From: Cryptomeria japonica
Taxonomy: Eukaryota > Streptophyta > Pinopsida > Cupressales > Cupressaceae
Assembly (NCBI RefSeq): GCF_030272615.1
Contig: NC_081412.1
Coordinates: 143,178,247-143,242,246, forward strand
DNA length: 64,000 bases
Reading direction: 5' to 3'
A program made the position numbers and the translations under genes. The notes under the pieces were generated by a model. That model had not been told where the DNA came from and did not search any database. It saw nothing but the letters and a program-made list of their open reading frames with translations. Shown here one piece after another: positions 46,421-58,900 of this stretch (the stretch's first letter is position 1; each line of letters opens with the position of its first letter).

Positions 46421-48169
46421 TAGTGAATTCCATTAGAGTGCGATTTGACACTAAATAAAGTAATGCATAATATTGTTATAGCTTTGAATTACTATATCTT
46501 TGGATTGCTAACACCATTTTCAACAATTTTAAGCTAGGTTTATTTCAGAGTATATGTCATCATCTAATCTGGTTGTCTAGGTAACAAGACCCCTTTTTTT
46601 TTTTTCTTTGTGATAAGTCAAATCGTTTGTTTGTTTGTGAATTTCATAGAGGTTTTTCTATGAAAAACTTTATTTTTCTAATTTATTTATGAATTTTTAT
46701 GCATTTTCATTATTGAATGTCTTTTTCTAGTTTCATATAAAAATCTTAAATTGGTTGTGGTAGATCTTCCTTTTTTCATTTTATTTTTCCTTCATATAAT
46801 CTTTCCTTTTCTTTTGTTTGGTTGTGTTACACAATTGTCAAATATTTTATCTAGTAGTGGAAATTATGCATAGCAAATTCACCATTTAAAAAAATTGACT
46901 ATTAATTATTTAATTAACCATAAACCTTATCTTGAGCACAATAACTACCTTGTTTTTTTACCAATATGATTATTTTTTCATAAGACCATACCATTTTTTA
47001 GGTTTTAGTTCCTAGGTTGCATGTTGCTCCTTATTTTATTCACTAATGTCTATATAATAACACCTATTTTCTATGTGCTTCTATAACATTTTCAATCTAT
47101 CATTGTGTGATCCCATATAATAGTGTCCAAAGTTTGGGGCTCACTATTGTGGATTTAGCCGTTTCTTATTCCTTATCATATCAAACAAATTTGCAACTAC
47201 GTTTTATGATTCCTCTTCTTCCTTTTCCAAAACACTTTTCTAAGATATTTTTCAAATACTTCTCTTTAAGGAATTTTACCTTGCAATTCCTTATCAACTT
47301 CTCTCGAATTGTCACATCTATTAAACACCCCATTAAAAGACTAAACCTAATCATTTTATTAAATTAATAATATAGAATTTTGATATTGTAACATTCTTGA
47401 GAAAAGGTTATCATTGATGTCAAAGGTGCTAGTTAGTTCTATATTAATGTCAAGGCATCCAAAAGATTGTGACTACTATCATGTCAGATTATAACATCTA
47501 GGTTCTAGAAAGACAGAGTCACTTGTATGTATCTTAATTTTATCATCATGCTCTTGTTTTATTTGGTCCTAATATCACATGTGATGTTCTCTGGAAACAT
47601 GTGTTGTATGTTTATGAAGTTTATTTCTTAGAAAGAGTATGTGCACTCAATTGCATTGTCATTGTGTATGGCTTTGGATCTTGTTGTAGTTGAGAGTTAT
47701 GGTTTTGGATATTTAGGTAAAGGAATGCTACATATGTAGTTTCATATTCTAGAGTTTCAAATGGTGATCTTTAGTAGACAAAAAGTCATGAGTAACATAA
47801 TGTTCATTATGCTAATTGGCCGACTGTGATGATGTTCCAAATTGATGCACAAGAGGATTGTAACATGCACCAGCTGAAGGTAGCATATTGATGTACATTA
47901 GGATCAATAAATTCTGTGTTCAGTAATACATAGAATGTCCCTTATTATAGAGTAACGTGTAGGGTTTTGGACCAATCCTATTACACATTTGATTTGAAGG
48001 AATTTATTTGTGGTCGTCTTACAGATATTGTATTTATGTTCTAGGTTGACTTGTGATTGTAATTATCATTGTAATGCATATATGTTGTTGATCTAGGTTC
48101 ATCTCTTGAGTGGATGTTAAGTGAGTGTGGCAAAAGAGTTGTGCAAACTCCTTATTCAATTAGCAAAGA
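46421..48169. other. Gene-free DNA between element A and the minus-strand Copia remnant
   Basis: AT-rich, with T runs at 46590-46605 and CCTTTTCTTTTG stretches near 46800. The word TTATCATTGATGTCAAAGG near 47409 recalls Copia LTR starts, but no paired end was found. No gene was seen. Confidence 0.45.
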
Positions 48170-48839
48170 CGATTTAAGGTGTGTGAATCAAGTTGTAGAT
48201 CCTATACACATCGAGGGAGTATTTTTTTAGTAGATCAAATCAGACTAAAACATTCAAATCCTATAAACCAATCTCACTTCATTTGCTTCAACGTTTTCTT
48301 TCAGAAAATTATACTTAATAGAAACATGCTTTGTTTTAGAGTGAAATACCAGATTCTTTGATATATCTATTGCTGCTGAGTTATCACAGTAAATAATTAC
48401 GGTTCATTGCATTTTACCTTCATATCCTTCAACATTTGCTTGATCCATAATACCTGAGTGCAAGTAGTTGCTGCTACAACATATTCTACTTCTACTGTAG
48501 ATAATGATGTGCAGGTCTTCTTCTTGCTGATCCATGAAATTAATCATCTACCAAGAAAGAATGCTCCACCAGTGGTACTCTTTCTTTCATCCACATCTCC
48601 TGCCCAATTTTCATCTGTATATGCACATAACTCAAAATTGTCATTCTTAGGATACCATAAACCAAGATTTGTTGTGCCTTGCAGGTATCGGAAAATCCTT
48701 TTTACTACAGTTTCATGATTTCCTTTAGGATTGCTTTGAAATCTTGAAACAATACATACGACATTAATTATATGAGGTCTGGTTTGTGTGAAATACAGTA
48801 ACCCTCCAATCATAGATTTGTACCTTGTCGTATTTATAG

Positions 48840-50107
48840 TGTTAGGCCCAATATGGAAAGCTAATGTACTGAGAGGGGAGGGGTGAATCATTACTTCAAA
48901 ACTTTTCTTCAACAATAACTTTACTATTAAGCATAAACCGAATAGTGCAGTAACATAATATAATGCTAAAACAAATAAATAACAATCATACATGATTCAC
49001 TCCATAACACATATATTTTGGTTACGCAGAAACTCTTAGTTAGAGAGAAAAACTGCAATGGGGATGACACCCACAACTTCACTACTGCAATAATAAAGGT
49101 TGCTCTGTTAGAGCTACATGTTTAGCTATTTCTGATAGCTTACCCTGTTAGGAGTATCAAGATCTGTTAGATCTATCTTGCTAAAGGACTTTACAACACT
49201 TATTCTAAATGTTGCACCTGGTTAGAGGCTTTACAATTTATAGACTTGGTTAGAGTCTTTTACCTTGTTAAAGGTTTCTCTTACAACTTCAAAATATTTC
49301 AATAAAATATTTACAAATATCTACAACTTTACATCTGGAATGTTATACCAGATTCTATGTGCTCAAAATGATATTACCTTGCTTATAGCATACCTCGGTA
49401 ATTCATATATTAACTCGGTAAACCCTTATGTTTACTATGTTCCTTGATTGTTCTTTGAAATCCTTCTCGGTGACCTCTGTGTTTCTCTATCAACTGTAAC
49501 AGTCATAACACTCTATGATATCTCATGATTTTCCTTTTTGTATATGTCTTGCTTCACACACACATGCACATATATACTTGCACATATATCTAACCCTGAA
49601 TTCATGTTGTATAAACAGATCTCTTATGTCGATGATCTGGTCCATGCTTCGATCTTACAAACATGATTTCTCGAATGAATAACCATGCAAAATATTTCAT
49701 TGGTTAAATGACCTCAAAATCATACACAATCTTTAAGTGCAATTTCCAATGTGATAACTGTTACTTGTTCCTCGATCTTTGTAACATGTTTCCCATATAT
49801 GTCCAGGTTCAGTGAATCTGGTAACATGTTTCACTCGGTATATCATTCTTGCTGCTCGGTAGACATTGAGTGTTACTCGGTAGAGCGTTCGTTGTATACT
49901 ATGCTCTGAGACTACTTTCTTCTATAACCGACTACTCTGTGCTTACCGACTATTCTATGCTTACCGACTGCTCTATGCTTACCGACTATTCTATGCTTAC
50001 CGACTGTCCTATGCTTACCGACTGAAAGATTTGGTAGAAGTAACCGACTAGAATATATAGAATAACTTTGAACATAAGACTAATGGCAATCTTAGTAAGT
50101 AGTAACA
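48840..50107 (-). repeat. Solo LTR of a third Copia family, nested in the Copia remnant
   Basis: 1268 bp. In minus sense it starts TGTTACTACTTACTAAG and ends TTGGGCCTAACA. A perfect 5-bp target duplication TATAG flanks it (48835-48839 and 50108-50112). Removing it and one duplication rejoins the Copia reading DDSTP with ..TTRYKS, which confirms the insertion. Near its end is the CACCCCTCCCCTCTCAGTAC run. Confidence 0.93.
49927..50024 (-). repeat. 19-bp tandem repeat in the solo Copia LTR
   Basis: Five to six units of ACCGACTATTCTATGCTT type, differing at the two to three bases after GACT. They fall near the U3 start in minus sense, a common place for promoter or enhancer repeats. Confidence 0.8.
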
Positions 50108-51851
50108 TATAGGAGTTGAATCATCCTTTGATGCCAATTTATCAGTTGTAGTCATAGGAGTGCTTACCGGTTTGGAGTTTTCCATTCCAAATTTCTTCAA
50201 AAGTTCCTTCAAGTATTTTGTTTGACAAATGAGTATACCATTATCTATTTGATAAATCTGCAAACCTAGAAAAAAATTTATCTCTCCAATCATAGACATT
50301 TCAAATTCTTCCTGCATCTTATTAGCAAAATCTTTGCATAGCTCTTCTTCTCCTTCAAAAATGTTATCATCCACAAACACTTCAATAACCAAAATATCAT
50401 CATTGGTAATTTTGTAATACAAATTACTGTCAGCATTACATTTTGTGTATCCAAGCTTTAAAAAATATTTATCCAGTCTAGCATACAAAGCTCTGGGAGC
50501 TTGCTTCAATCCATATAAAGCTTTTCTTAATCTGCAAACCATATCCTTATCATATGTTAATGAAAATCCATTAGGCTGCTCAATGTAAACTTCTTCTTCA
50601 AGATCTCCATTCAAAAATGCACATTTTACATCCATCTGATAAACCTTATAGTTCTTGTGAGTTACTGCTTCAATTCTGGCTACCGGTGCAAAGGTTTCAT
50701 TATAATCAATTCCTTCTTTCTGAGAATAACCTTTACAAACTAATCTTGCTTTGTTTTATATTACTTCACCATCTTCATTAAGTTTATTTCTAAATACCCA
50801 TTTAGTTCCAATTATATTTTTGTATTTAGGTCGGGGAACTAATGTCCAAGTATTATTCTTTTCAATATGTTCTAATTCTTCTTCCATTGCTTTTATCCAA
50901 TGTTTATCTTTACACGCTTCAACAACTGATGTTGGTTCAACTTGAGAAATTAAACATACCTCTTCATTTACCAATCTTCCTCTTGTCATAACACCTTGAT
51001 TTTTATTTCCAATTATCTGATTTTCTAAATGATTCAATCTTATACCTGGGTTTATTCTGATTTCCATTCACAGGCTGTTGTTCTTCAGTCACAGTTGAGT
51101 TTTCTGATGATGGCGGTGTGACTGGTTCTTCATTATGTTCTGCTGCAATTCATGCCAGTTCATTTATAATCATTTCTTCTGCCAATTCAGAACCTATAGA
51201 TATTGATTCTCCTCTAAAATGTTCATCTATCTTCACATTAGTACTTTCAATGATTTTTTGCAATCTTTTATTATAACATATATATGCCTTGCTTCTAGTT
51301 GAATAACCAAGAAATATTCCTTCATCACTTCTAGGATCAAATTTCTCAATAGAATCATCTCTCCTAATATAACATTTGCTTCCAAATATTCTAAAATATT
51401 TAAGAGTAGGAATATGACCGAACCATAGTTCATAAAGGGTCTTACCGATTTCACCTTTGATGTGAACTATGTTGAAAGTATAAACCGCTATATTTACTAC
51501 TTCTCTCTAGTACATATGACGTAGATTTGCTTCCATCATCATGGTTCTTGCTACATCCAGTATAGTTTTGTTCTTCCTTTCCACAATTGCATTCTGTTGG
51601 GGTGTTCGGGGTGCTGATAGTTATCTTTTGATTCTATTCTCTTCGCATAATGCACTGAATTCCCTAGATGTGAATTCTCCTCCTTGATCAGATCTCAAAC
51701 ATTTGATTTTGTTGTCGGTTTCATTCTCTACCATTGCCTTGTATATCTTGAATCTTCCAAAAGCTTTTGATTTCTCCCTGAGAAAAGTAACCCAACACAT
51801 TCTAGAATAATCATCAATTATTAGCAAAAAGTATCTGTAGTCACACAAATC

Positions 51852-53207
51852 TGTCCATTTTAATTAAATGAATATTTCATATTTATTTGATTAGAAATCC
51901 ACTAGCCATCAGTTAATTAAATAAATATTTAATTAATTCATCCCCAAACATTCTTCTATTAATTAAATAAATTACTCAATTTATTTTAATTAATTCATTA
52001 AATCAAATTTCAATCAATTAAATAAATAAAATCAATTTATTTAATTAAAATCCCCCTTTTAAATAAATTAACATTTATTTAAATCATTTTAAACCCCCCC
52101 CCCCCACTTGCATTTTCCTACAAATGCAACTTGCACACATTTATTGAAATAAATGAATTTTTATTTTAATAGAATCCTATTTTCCCTCACCCACCAAATC
52201 CACTTGCAAACCTAATCCCCTTCTAGATTCTTCTAACCCCTTCCTAATTAGTCTAATCCATCCCCTAATTATTGTCACATTCCTAAGCAAAATGGAGTCA
52301 CTTCTCAAAGACTCCAAAGTGTTTGAAAAGCATTTAATGCTTTGTGTGTTCAACAAATTAACCCCCAAAGTCTTCCAAGACCACTAATGGCTCTTACATG
52401 ACCATTTATGGCTCTTACATAACCATTTATGGTTATTTCAATCTTGTCTCCCCAAACATTTATTGTTTTGACCATATTCATCCATTTCACATTTGCACAA
52501 GAATTTATCCATTGGATAAAAGCTTTATTCTTTGAATAAAGAGTTTATTCATTCAACCAACCTTGAATCAAAATCCCAAGGTCATATCAGGCATTTAATG
52601 CTTATTCCCTCTCCTCTCAACCTATCTCACATTGACACTTGTCATCCTGGGATTGGGTTGAAAGCCCTCACATGGATTTGAAATCATTCAATCCTGACCC
52701 TTGTTGAGATTGCTCAATCTCAACCATCCATTGCTCCATTTTTCCTATAAATAGAGCCCATTCCTTCATAATCCAAATCCTGAAAACTTGTAAGCATTTA
52801 GACTATAGCCATTTTAGAGAGCATTTAGCATAGCATAACTAAATCTTGTCTTTTTGGTAAAATCAATCATTTTAGCATTAAAAAAAATAGCTTTTCATTT
52901 CATGTTTGGAGCTATTCTACAAATCTCAATCCTCCATAAGCATCCATAGTGCAAAAAGCTGTTGAGAGCTACACTATTTTGGAACTTGGAGAGGAGAGGA
53001 ACAAGGGAGAAAGAACTAATATCATGTTAAGAGATAGTTGGAGATATCTCATTGTCTTACTTCTTTAGTTAGATTCATTAGCATGTTTTTAGTGTCTCCT
53101 TTGGAATGCCTTCATATGTTTTAGTTTTTGATTGACTAACTCTAACGTCTTGTGTGTTTTCTATTGTTTGATCATAAACTAACATTGTGTCATTTAGGAG
53201 GGCATCA
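51852..53207 (+). repeat. Element B 5' LTR
   Basis: About 1356 bp, from TGTCCATTTTAATTAAATGA to GGGCATCA two bases before the primer site. The U3 is AT-rich, with a run of 12 C at 52095-52106. The stretch CACTTGCATTTTCCTACAAA and the region around the TATA box are shared with the LARD-family LTRs; the 3' third is not. Confidence 0.85.
52746..52754 (+). promoter_or_regulatory. TATA box of the element B LTR
   Basis: TATAAATAG followed by AGCCCATTCC, identical in the core to the LARD-family box. Confidence 0.8.
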
Positions 53208-53209
53208 TT

Positions 53210-53249
53210 TGGTGAACCCGACGTGAATCGAACACGCAACCTTCTGATC
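53210..53249 (+). other. Extended primer site, 40-nt complement of tRNA-Trp-like 3' half
   Basis: The standard 18-nt site is 53210-53227, TGGTGAACCCGACGTGAA. The complement continues to 53249. Its reverse complement ends in CCA, and holds a perfect 5-bp T-arm (GCGTG with CACGT) around TTCGATT, then the variable loop and part of the anticodon stem. From memory this is the 3' half of plant tRNA-Trp(CCA). Only the 3' half is present, so it is not a tRNA gene. Confidence 0.75.
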
Positions 53250-53296
53250 ATTTTTTTTGAAATTAACATTTTGCTTGTTGAAATTGCCACACAGGT

Positions 53297-53575
53297 CGCG
53301 CTTCGGCGCTATTGAACGCGTTTTAGCGCTGTTGCAACAATTTCTTTTAGCGCTATTGACCCTAAAATAGCGCTATTGAAAAGGTTTCAGTGCTATTGAC
53401 AACATTCCAGCGCTATTGTCACAGTTTCAGTGCTATTGACACACTTCCAGCGCCTTTGTCTTCTCGGATTTTTCTCTTCTTTCAGCGCTACCGTTTAAAT
53501 TAGCGCTTCTGCTCACACAGACTAGCGCTATTGTATGAATCAGCGCTTCTACAAAAACACAGAATAGCGCTATTG
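53297..53575 (+). repeat. Leader array of 13 AGCGCTATTG-type motifs in element B
   Basis: Thirteen motifs at intervals of about 18-25 bp. Seven read AGCGCTATTG, GGCGCTATTG or AGCGCTGTTG; others are AGTGCTATTG (CpG lost), AGCGCTTCTG, AGCGCTACCG and AGCGCCTTTG. The bases between motifs vary. The array begins about 70 bases after the primer site. Confidence 0.85.
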
Positions 53576-55101
53576 CGACAGAGTGTCGCCCAAATTGACT
53601 TGTAACCAAAAAATCAGAATTTAGGCTTGTGGAAGCCCCCCCTTGAGAATTGATTTTATTAACTTGTTTCTTTTCTTTGTGCAGGTTAACAACCCAACAA
53701 AAATCACAAAAATTTTCATTTAAGTGCTTAAAAAGAACTTAAAAACACAAAAACAGTTTTTCATTGTTTTCTAGTTAGGCCTCATTTTCTTTGGTGCTTA
53801 AAATTAACAAACACAAAATTTGATTTCATTGCATCAATTGGGACCTAAAATTTACAATCCACATTTCAAAAATTTGGTGCAAATAAAACTGACAAACCAC
53901 TTGTTTTTGATTTATTTTTGACAAACAAATTTTCCTTCAAAGCAAAACGTGTTTTTCATTAAGTTGACCAGGATTTTCAAAATTCTAGATTACAAAACAC
54001 ATTGCCTTTGAAGTTAAAAAGAACACCATGGCTGTTGGAGAAACATCTCCAAATAGTTAGATCATCTTTGCAAATGTTGGATTAAAAAGAACAAGTGAAT
54101 TTCGTGTTTGGCACGGTTGTGCACAAAAGTCAGTCGAGTGGACCTACTTCTAACACACACTATCCTCTCCCTTGGCTCTCGTGGTCCTAGGTGCAAGAGA
54201 AAAGTGTTAGTAACACTCACATTTTATCTTTTTAAGAGAGGCCTGCCAAGGGATCGATACTCTTGGGAATGACCTCGAGCGGTAAATCCTTCGAGCCGCT
54301 ATAGAAATCAGGTGAGAGCGAAAGCTGTAGCCTTGGGTATAGCTGTTCCTACAGTGTAACTGGCCGAAAGGACAAATGGGCCCCACCACCAGTTACAAGG
54401 CTCTTAAGTGAGTCACTGCAGAATGAACTTATGTCCAAAGCCATCGAACATGACTAAACACCTTTAAGTAGTAGCCCACCTGTTCTATTGATTGAGGATA
54501 TTTGAGGTATAATTTAGTGCAAGAGCATAGATGGTTTTGCTCCCAAGATACTCACCATACATATTTCCTTGAGTAGAAACATAGCTTTTTGAAAAGTCAC
54601 TTGTGGCTTGATAAAAGTGGTGACTCCCCCATCATAGGGATCATCTATTTGTTATGCTCGTGCAAGACTTAGTATATCACATCCTTACCTGCCACGGCGG
54701 GATTCATAATGTATGTAGTACCAAAGTCGAAGAAATATCAAGATGTGGGCTAAATTTATCACAACTGGCCATTTGACCTTAGGGATAAAAAGTGTTTGAA
54801 GTGTGTTCGTTTTACAGACCTAGTGCGAATTGAGCCAACTTCAGGCTTTGGAACTACACCTTAAAATACATCTAAAGGAAGGGTCAGAAACAAGTCCAAG
54901 GATTGGGTTGATTTAGACCCATACTCATTTGTGCCTTTAAGGCTACAATCTTGTGTTTGTGTGCTTGCTTTGTTTTCTTGTCAAAGAAAAATCAGAAAAT
55001 CAAATCCCCAAAAAAAAAAAAAAACAAAGCATTCATCCAACATCTGTCAACACAACCAAAAATACCAAAAACAAAGTGCAAACAACAAAGAGACAAAATT
55101 T
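53576..55101. other. Element B leader, non-coding
   Basis: Includes a stretch near 54230-54400 with CCTCGAGCGGTAAATCC and CTTCGAGCCGCTATAG, able to pair partly with each other, then AGCTGTTCCTACAGTGTAAC. A run of 15 A lies near 55010. No protein was recognised. Length is typical for Tat leaders. Confidence 0.55.
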
Positions 55102-55485
55102 ATGACCATTCTTCACATCTTGCGAAAGAAGAAGTGTCATCAGAATATTACCTTGAAAAGAAGACCATTAAGCTCAAAGGCTTTGATCAAAAGGAGGAAA
55201 TTCTTCTATCTCAATAGACAAATCTTTGTCTCACATAGAGTCTTTCTACATCGCATGCATCTCTATCTTCAAGGTAAAACAAACGAGTTTGATTCCGAAT
55301 CATTGAACCGCAGAGCTTTTATGCAATATAGAGCTCTGAGTTATCACAAAAATCAAGGAGGAAAGATTAACCCCAAATTCTTCCCAAACATCTGTATCAC
55401 CTACAACACAGCTCGAGAAGTGCCACCAACGCCTGAAAGGGAAGAGATAGAGTTTGTCCCATTTGTAACACAAAGTTTTTATTGA
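55102..55485 (+). CDS. Possible leader open frame in element B, 127 residues
   Basis: ATG at 55102 (MTILHILRKKKCHQNITLKR) to TGA at 55483. It is in the same frame as gag-pol but separated by stops. Basic in the first half, aromatic and acidic at the end (TPEREEIEFVPFVTQSFY). I do not recognise it. Extra frames ahead of gag are known in some Tat/Ogre elements, so it could be one, or chance. Confidence 0.25.
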   Translation: MTILHILRKKKCHQNITLKRRPLSSKALIKRRKFFYLNRQIFVSHRVFLHRMHLYLQGKTNEFDSESLNRRAFMQYRALSYHKNQGGKINPKFFPNICITYNTAREVPPTPEREEIEFVPFVTQSFY

Positions 55486-55938
55486 AGTTGAAAACATTTT
55501 CATCTATCATCTCATTCATACATCATTATTCCATCATCAATCCATCCCAAAAACACTCAAAACATTAAGAGGTTCTTGTCCCAAGATTCCTTTTTAGATA
55601 TTGCTTGAAATCAAACACATCACATCACTTTTTAGATTGTTTCTACATCTAGGATAAGCTCATCCTAAGAGACACATCTACGCAGGTTAAAACTAGTTCA
55701 TGAGTGAATCCTGTCATTGCTAGGTAGTCAAAATCTGTAACACATCTCAGATTTCTCTACACCTTATCACATCAAATCTTATCAAAACAAACAAGCAATT
55801 CAAAGAAGGAATTTCAGTTACATTTACCTTAAAGTGCTAGAGATCCCCATACAACACAAAACACCAATCATCAATCTTTCATTTCATCACCAACTCATCA
55901 TCATCTTCAATCAACTTCAAAACAAACTTGCAAACAAA
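55486..55938. other. Element B untranslated sequence before gag
   Basis: AT-rich with CATCATCAATC words near 55865-55910. The gag frame is open back to 55834 but only through a GTG; the first ATG with gag-like sequence is 55939. Confidence 0.6.
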
Positions 55939-58900
55939 ATGGCTCAAACCCGATCACGATCAAGGCAGCGAGAAATAGAAATTGAGGAAGAAGAGGACAA
56001 CCTCAATGAATTTCAAGAAGCACTTGGAGGAAATGTGAATGATGAAAACCCAAGTACTCCCACTCCTTCAACAATCGAAAGGGTTCAGCATAACCCTCAT
56101 TTTAACAGATTATTTGATGAAATATTAAGGAGCAATGCGGATGCTCACTTTTTAAGACTCACTCAAGAAGGAGCCAAACTCCCCTCTAACTTTGATCTTG
56201 CCCAATTAAGACAAGCATCAGAAAGACAAAGTCGCCATGAGGAGGAAAGGCATAGAGATCCCATCAGATATAACATCCCTCGAGGTAACCCACCACCTCC
56301 TCCTCCAAATGAAATGGAGATGTTGCGGCAACAAGTCGAGAATCTTGCCCAACAACTTCATAGTGGTGTCAAGATTAACCAATTCTCACTTAATGACATC
56401 TGTCCCTATCCTTTTGATAGGAATCTTTATATGCCACCCTTTCCACGCGGGTTCGAAACACCAAAATTCAAAAAATATAGAGGAAAGGGAGATCCCCACG
56501 ATCATGTCCGAGAATTTCATTCCGCTTGTCTCGAAGTTGCATATGAAGACACATACTTAATGCGCCTTTTTCCCCAAAGCTTGGGAGGAACAACCACATC
56601 ATGGTTTTCCCGATTACCAGGTGGCATAAGAACATTTGAGGAACTCATCCAGAAGTTCCTATCTCATTACTCTTATAATATTGAACGCGACATCACCATG
56701 GCTGATCTGTGCAATACCAAACAAAAACCAGGTGAATTATTCTCAGTATTCCTGCAACGATGGCGCCAAATGTCTAGCAGACGTTCTCTTCAGTTACCTG
56801 AACGAGAACTAGTGGAAATTTTCATTTCCAACTTAAACGAAGAAATGGAATTTCACCTGGATGTCAAAGATACATATTCTTTTAACGATATGATCACCAA
56901 AGGTATAAAATGTGAAAGGGCACTCATCAAAAAAGGACTCATCAAAATCTTTAATGAACCAAAAGATGGTCCTCGCCCGCGCTTCAATAGCGATAAACCG
57001 AACTTCTGGAACAAGAATAAGAATATCGTCAACGATGGAGTTGTGGATGCTCGGACTGTCCAAAATGCACAACCTGTGGTTCGGTTTGCAGGACAAAATC
57101 CTCCACCTCAAAATAACACAAATTTTCCTCTTAATCAAGGTCGCATCACATCTCATGATGAACCAAGACCTCATCCACAAAAACAAAAACGCACATACAC
57201 TCCCTTAGGGGAACCCATTGAAACAGTGATGCGACAACTCATTTCTCAGAATTTGATCACTCTACCTAAGTTATCAAATTATGAGCCTCAAGTCAAACCG
57301 GCATGGTGGAGAGATACTAAACATTGTGAGTTCCATCAAGGAAGAGGACACAAGACAAGTAATTGTCACCGATTGAAAGATCTCATTCAGGATCTTATTG
57401 ACCGAGGAGAAATTGAAATTGAAGGGCATGACCCAAAAACAACCAATAATGATCATCAGATGTTCAAGAATCCACTTCCATCGCAAGATCAAAGGGGTCC
57501 TTCCACTTCCAGACGAGGTCCTGATACCACTGATTATATGCAAGCTACGTATAATTACACTGTCAATCACCTATATGATGCCAGTGAACAAATTGCAACT
57601 ATCACCTTCAAAAATCCCACCTCAAATTGCAATGTTGTTACGCGTCGCGGCAAAGTTACCATAAAGGCAGCTCCACAAGGCACCACCTCCATCCCAAAGC
57701 AGTACAATCTTGTGGAACAATTATACAAAACCCCTGCACTTATATCCATTTTGGAGCTTTTGCGTCTGTCACCCTCTCATAAAACAATCTTGGATCAAGC
57801 ACTCCAAGAGGCGTCAGTCCCTGCAAACCTGAACACGGACCAATTTCAAGCCATGGTTGGAAATCTAAAGTTATCACCTTGTCTCACTTTTTCCGAAAGT
57901 GACAACTCTTCGTTCCAACAACCTCATAACGCCTCACTCCACATTGAAGGCTTTGTCAACCAACACAGGATCAAGCGAGTCTTGATCGATAATGGAGCAG
58001 GCCTAAACATTTGTACACTATAGTTGGTCACAGCATTGGGATATGCAATAGAATCAGTGGATCCTCGCAAGAAGATCACCATCAAGGCCTATGATGATGC
58101 AGAGCGTTCATCCAAAGGAGCTGTGGTACTACCAATCCAAGTAGGCCCTATGGTAAAGCATATCATTTGTCAGGTTCTGGACCTTCCTCTGCCATATAAT
58201 CTATTATTAGGGAGACCTTGGATACATGCCATGCAAGCCATTCCATCTACCTACCATCAATGTATCAAGTTCCCACATAATGGTGCAGAGATCACAATCC
58301 TGGGCGATGCAAATCCCTTTGCATTTTGCCATAATATCAGCCATCAACCAGAGATTACTGTTCCTAATAATAGGGAAGCCATTTCCTCCACATCATATGT
58401 AAATCCCGCCTCTCTTGCTAGTTCAAACACCCCTATACCCAAGCAAGAAAAGCTTAAGATGAAAGTCGCAGAGGAAGGTCCTGGAGAATACAACTTGAGT
58501 CAGCTCTTTTGTGTGGGACAAATGCCCACTTCTCCTAGAACACATGGTAAACCACAGCAGTTACTCCAGCAACCACTAATCACGTCTGCATGTGCCTTGA
58601 CGCCTTTCATCCTTGGAAAGAGTCAAGAGGAAGAGACACAAGATGAGGACCTAGTGGAATGGATCTATAAAGATCCCATCACCACTGATAAACCGCGAGT
58701 TACACTTCCTACAGAACAGTATGGCAAAGGCCTCCTCATTATGCAAAGAATGGGATATGATGGTCAGAGTGCTTTAGGATACTGCAAACAAGGACGACAT
58801 GAACCTCTACTACCAGAATTCAAGCCCAAAGGTAATACAGGCCTAGGCTTTGAAAAAGAGATCCTTCCTAAACTCAGATTCAAAGGAAAACCTAGCAAAC

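Larger units (their letters stand above)
48170..51851 (-). pseudogene. Copia polyprotein remnant (integrase to RNase H), minus strand
   Basis: Read from high to low coordinates. Integrase core starts at about 51855 with TDLC and YRYFLLIIDDYSRMCWVTF (a piece between the two is missing), then DQGGEFTSREFSALC near 51690. RT spans about 50920-50120: [56 protein letters not shown], active site VDDNIF near 50375, and [17 protein letters not shown]. RNase H continues at 48838 (TRYKSMIGGLLYFTQTRP, YTDENWAGDVDERKSTTGGA) to about 48250. Stops and frame changes are common. A solo LTR at 48840-50107 splits RT from RNase H. Gag and protease are absent because element B begins at 51852. Confidence 0.92.

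Noticed and set aside
46590-46605. T run as the tail of a minus-strand LINE or SINE
   Set aside because: No pol III boxes, target duplication or LINE motifs nearby.
47107-47367. 86-codon frame near an LTR-free stretch
   Set aside because: Low-complexity, AT-driven composition, no recognisable domain and no neighbouring signals.
53210-53249. Candidate tRNA gene
   Set aside because: Only the 3' half of a tRNA, antisense, directly after an LTR. No D-arm or 5' acceptor strand. It is the primer site of element B.
53297-53575. CRISPR-like array
   Set aside because: Repeats are about 10 bp, imperfect, with spacers of 8-15 bp, in a plant retrotransposon leader.
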